This document shows, one piece after another, positions 59,579 to 64,000 of a stretch of DNA of 64,000 nucleotides. The notes below the pieces were generated by a model. The model ran no database searches and was not told where the DNA came from. It was given only the letters and a program-made list of their open reading frames with translations. This stretch comes from Rhabditoides inermis (Eukaryota; Nematoda; Chromadorea; Rhabditida; Rhabditidae): positions 716,001 through 780,000 of the forward strand of contig CAWZYM010000045.1 in the NCBI GenBank assembly GCA_963966185.1, in the 5' to 3' direction. The position numbers and the translations under genes were made by a program. The number at the start of each line of letters is the position of its first letter. The first letter of the stretch is position 1.

Positions 59579-60669
59579 ATGCGTTTTGTGAGTTTGTTTC
59601 GCAACAACCGAATCCTCAGTGATTCTTTGCGCAATCATTTCACTATGCCTAAATACCGCATTCCTTCCCACGTGAAAGTGGTGTCGTTTGACGCCATGAA
59701 CACACTCGTCAAACCACGCGAACTCCCCGGAAAGGTTGGTCAGCGACTTTGATTGAATGTCTTCTTCGTAGCTACTTATATGATTTGAATAAATAATACG
59801 ATTCACTTTTATGTGTATGCCCGATTCGCGGCTTCGCACGGCGTGTCTGTGGATGAGCAGCTTCTGCAGGCGTCGTTCGGCAAGTGGTGGCGTGTGCTGA
59901 ACGCCTCGCACCCCTGCTTCGCCCATCGCAGAGGCGGCCCCCGCCACTGGTGGGGCATGCTCATAGTCGCATGCATACAGGACGTGAGTGTGTATATTTT
60001 TTATAGTGTTGTTTACTAGAATATCATTAATATCAATAATTTAGGCAACTGTCCAGCCGCTGTCTCCGTTGGTGGCGGCGTCGCTGTCACGGGATCTGTA
60101 CGACTACTACGAGCAGACTGACGCGTGGCTGTTCGTGGATGATGAGGTGGGTACTGGCGTTGTGTGACCCTTGTGAGTGTGTCGTGCAGCTGCCCTCGCT
60201 CCTCTGCTCGCTTGTCTCGTCGGGCCGGCGACTCGCCGTGTGCAGCAACTGGGACCATCGCTTGCCCGCACTGCTCGACAGACTCGGCATCGCACAGCTC
60301 ATCGAGCAGGTCGTCATCAGGTGAGCAGCTGCCTTGCACTCTCGCTCTCACCCCAGCATCCTCACTTCTTCTCATCCTACCCTGTCTCTCTTTCAGTGGC
60401 GATGAAGGCGTGGAGAAGCCCAGTCCGCGCATCTTCGAGACGCTTGCCCAGAGGTGTGTTGATATTGATTTATATATTTACGTTGATTCTTTTTTTCCAG
60501 AATGTCCGTTCCTCCCTCGGCCATCCTACACATTGGAGATTGTCCTGTGCGGGACATGGAAGGGGCTCGGTCTGCTGGGTGCACCGCCCTTCTGCTGGAC
60601 GACAAGGGGGCGGCACCAAAAGAGGCGGAGCCTGTCATCACTTGCTGGACCCACCTAGAGTGGAACTGA
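59579..60669 (+). CDS. HDHD3-like HAD-superfamily protein, 6 exons, ~261 aa
   Basis: Haloacid dehalogenase-like protein, closest in layout to HDHD3; substrate unknown. Exons: 59579-59734, ~59813-59983, 60045-60146, 60190-60320, 60397-60453, 60501-60669. Motif I reads VKVVSFDAMNTLV, with Asp38 but Met where the second Asp of the usual DxD stands, so catalysis may be altered; motif II is LAVCSNWD; motif III Lys is in GVEKPSPRIF; motif IV is ILHIGDCPVRDMEGARSAGC. The start could be 59,579 or the Met at 59,645 (MPKYRIP). Length fits the family (about 250). The exon 1/2 junction lacks a usable AG: every AG between 59,735 and 59,813 is followed by in-frame stops, so that boundary is uncertain. It lies 141 bp upstream of the RNF113 gene, probably in one operon. 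Confidence 0.85.
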
Positions 60670-60787
60670 TTATATATTGTATTTATTCCGTGCTTGCTCA
60701 GTCTAGTCTATGTCAATTCGGTTCGCCCAGTGATTTGTGATTGCCTAACGTGTCGCGATAGTGTTGTAGTTATTGCGCTTACTCTAC

Positions 60788-60810
60788 AATAAAATGCCTG
60801 TTTACAGGTA
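60788..60810 (+). promoter_or_regulatory. Poly(A) signal plus likely trans-splice acceptor between HDHD3 and RNF113 genes
   Basis: AATAAAA at 60,789-60,795 and TTTACAG ending at 60,807, three bases before the RNF113 ATG. The short gap with a poly(A) signal and an acceptor is the arrangement of a nematode operon, in which the downstream gene is trans-spliced to a leader. Confidence 0.6.
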
Positions 60811-62599
<1,789 letters not shown>

Positions 62600-63413
62600 T
62601 TGATATTGATTGATTAACTATTGTTTTCATTTGTTAGAGATTGCGTGTTGTGGATAAAATGAGCAGTGGCAAAGTTGGTTGGATGATGTTGAAGTGGATT
62701 GTTGTTGTTGTTGTTTTGATGCCGTTCTATCGAACACCCGCCCCCCCTGTTCCAGTATATACTTGTATGTATTTACTCGTTCTCGTTGGGTTGAAGGCGA
62801 GAGGGAGGGAGGGAGGGGGGGAAGGGAGGGAGGGAAGAAGCTGTTATCCGCCCGTCGTGGCAAACGAGCGGATAATCCGGAGCTGCCGACCCGAGCTCTC
62901 ACTTCTCTCCTGTCCTGATTATGCCATATTCTTTGCTCGAAATCCGCCTTTCTCAAACTGGTTACTGGTTACTAGCTGTTCTGTTCGCTTCGTTTGTGTC
63001 TGGGAGAGAGGGAGAGAGAGAAAGAGAGAGTGAGGTGGGCATTGTGTGTGTTCTTTCTTTCAGGAGAGGGAATCCTTGTGTGTGTCGGTGCGTTGCCGTG
63101 GTTGCCGCTTCCTTCCCCCACTCGCCCCCCCCTCACTCGCCTTTTCTGTCAGCACCCCTCCAAGGACACGCCTGTCGTCTCCCATCAATCAGAAGGTCGA
63201 GCAGAGGAAAGGAGGGAGAGGGAGGGAGAGGGGACAGAGGGGAGGGCGAGCAAGGGAGAAAAGGGAGGAGAAGAGAGAGAGATACGTTATTCTGCACATA
63301 CTCATCTCATCTCTCGATATGAGGACAGTGATATATTGCGCAGATTAGTTGTGAGAGTGTATGAGGCAGTATTTGGTGGATGCGATGGGCCGACGACGCT
63401 CTCCCTCTCCCCC

Positions 63414-63461
<48 letters not shown>

Positions 63462-64000
63462 CTCTCTTCTCTCGTCCGGACGAGTTATTTATGGAAGCGA
63501 ATGTGTGATTCTTGAGCCAGGAGAGGACGCGCGACGACTGCGGAAAATAAAATGAAATGAGCTATTTGTCGGAATAGAGGGGAGAGTGAGAGGGGAAGTG
63601 GGAATCAATATACGTCCATCGGGAGTCCGAGAGAGAGAGAGAGAGAGAGAGATTGCGCGCGCTTCACTTTCTCGTATTCATTCCCTATTTGTATGGGAAA
63701 TCTCTCTCTTTCCCTCTCTCTCCCTCGTAGATGGATGCTCGCGCGCCTTCTGTCTGTGTGTATTTTCCGGCTGATTCACTTATTGGCCGGTCGCTTCTCC
63801 TCCCCTCCTCCTTCTGCTCCTTCTCCTCCCTCTCCTCCTCCCCCTCCCCCTCCTGCTCCTTCTCCTCCCTCTCCTCCTCCCCCTCCCCCTCCTGCTCCTC
63901 TTCCTGCTCCTAGGTGTTCTCGCGTCTCTTCTGCCCTGATACATGTCGCCGATTCGTCATGGTGGCCCTTTCATTCCCAGGAGAGGCGTCTCTCTCTCTC
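62600..64000. other. Low-complexity GA/CT-rich end of window, no gene seen
   Basis: Alternating purine-rich (62,795-62,840; 63,000-63,030; 63,205-63,280) and pyrimidine-rich (63,400-63,470; 63,790-63,910) tracts, the last a repeated CTCCTCCCCCTCC motif. Frames are short and repeat-driven. AATAAAATGA at 63,546 could end a long 3' UTR, but this is weak. Part of a neighbouring gene may start beyond the window. Confidence 0.5.

Noticed and set aside
59735..59812. U12-type AT-AC intron as explanation for the HDHD3 junction
   Set aside because: The donor is GT and no TCCTTAAC-like branch site is present before the AC at 59,806.

Overview
This is eukaryotic DNA, most likely from a free-living nematode. 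The supports are many short introns (about 40-80 bp) with TTTCAG-type acceptors, compact many-exon genes, a likely two-gene operon, a CBP-1-type acetyltransferase, and secreted Cys/Gln-repeat proteins like the nematode ABU/PQN family. The species cannot be fixed from sequence; a rhabditid or diplogastrid-like worm is a guess.

Layout. 1-11,664: a tandem satellite of about 183 bp per unit with many variant monomers. 11,665-18,830: retrotransposon DNA lying inside the satellite, namely a nearly complete CR1/L2/Jockey-type element (+) abutting a 5'-truncated RTE-type element (-); one satellite unit resumes at 18,831. 19,040-22,900: no gene recognised, apart from the tail of another retrotransposon. 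22,988-32,698 (+): a complete CBP/p300 acetyltransferase gene (33 exons, 2,127 aa) with TAZ1, KIX, bromodomain, RING/PHD, HAT, ZZ and TAZ2. 33,453-52,133 (+): a USP30-like deubiquitinase (14 exons, 491 aa) whose ninth intron is 12.8 kb long and holds four secreted Cys/Gln-repeat genes, two of them in a near-perfect palindrome with 2-kb arms, plus several transposons. 52,556-55,129 (+): Rab escort protein. 55,311-59,298: a retrotransposon fragment split by a 3.6-kb foldback element with a clean 9-bp target duplication. 59,579-60,669 and 60,811-62,599 (+): an HDHD3-like HAD protein and the spliceosomal protein RNF113/CWC24, 141 bp apart, probably one operon. The last 1.4 kb is low-complexity sequence with no recognised gene.

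Exon boundaries were set by hand from homology, frame and splice signals. The reading phase closes across all CBP, USP30, REP and RNF113 exons, so these models are fairly secure. The host genes do not form one pathway: transcription co-activation, mitochondrial deubiquitination, Rab prenylation and splicing. The most unusual observations are the palindromic nested gene family, the foldback element, a set of GAG 3' splice sites, and two hairpin elements whose arms match each other better than they match their relative.
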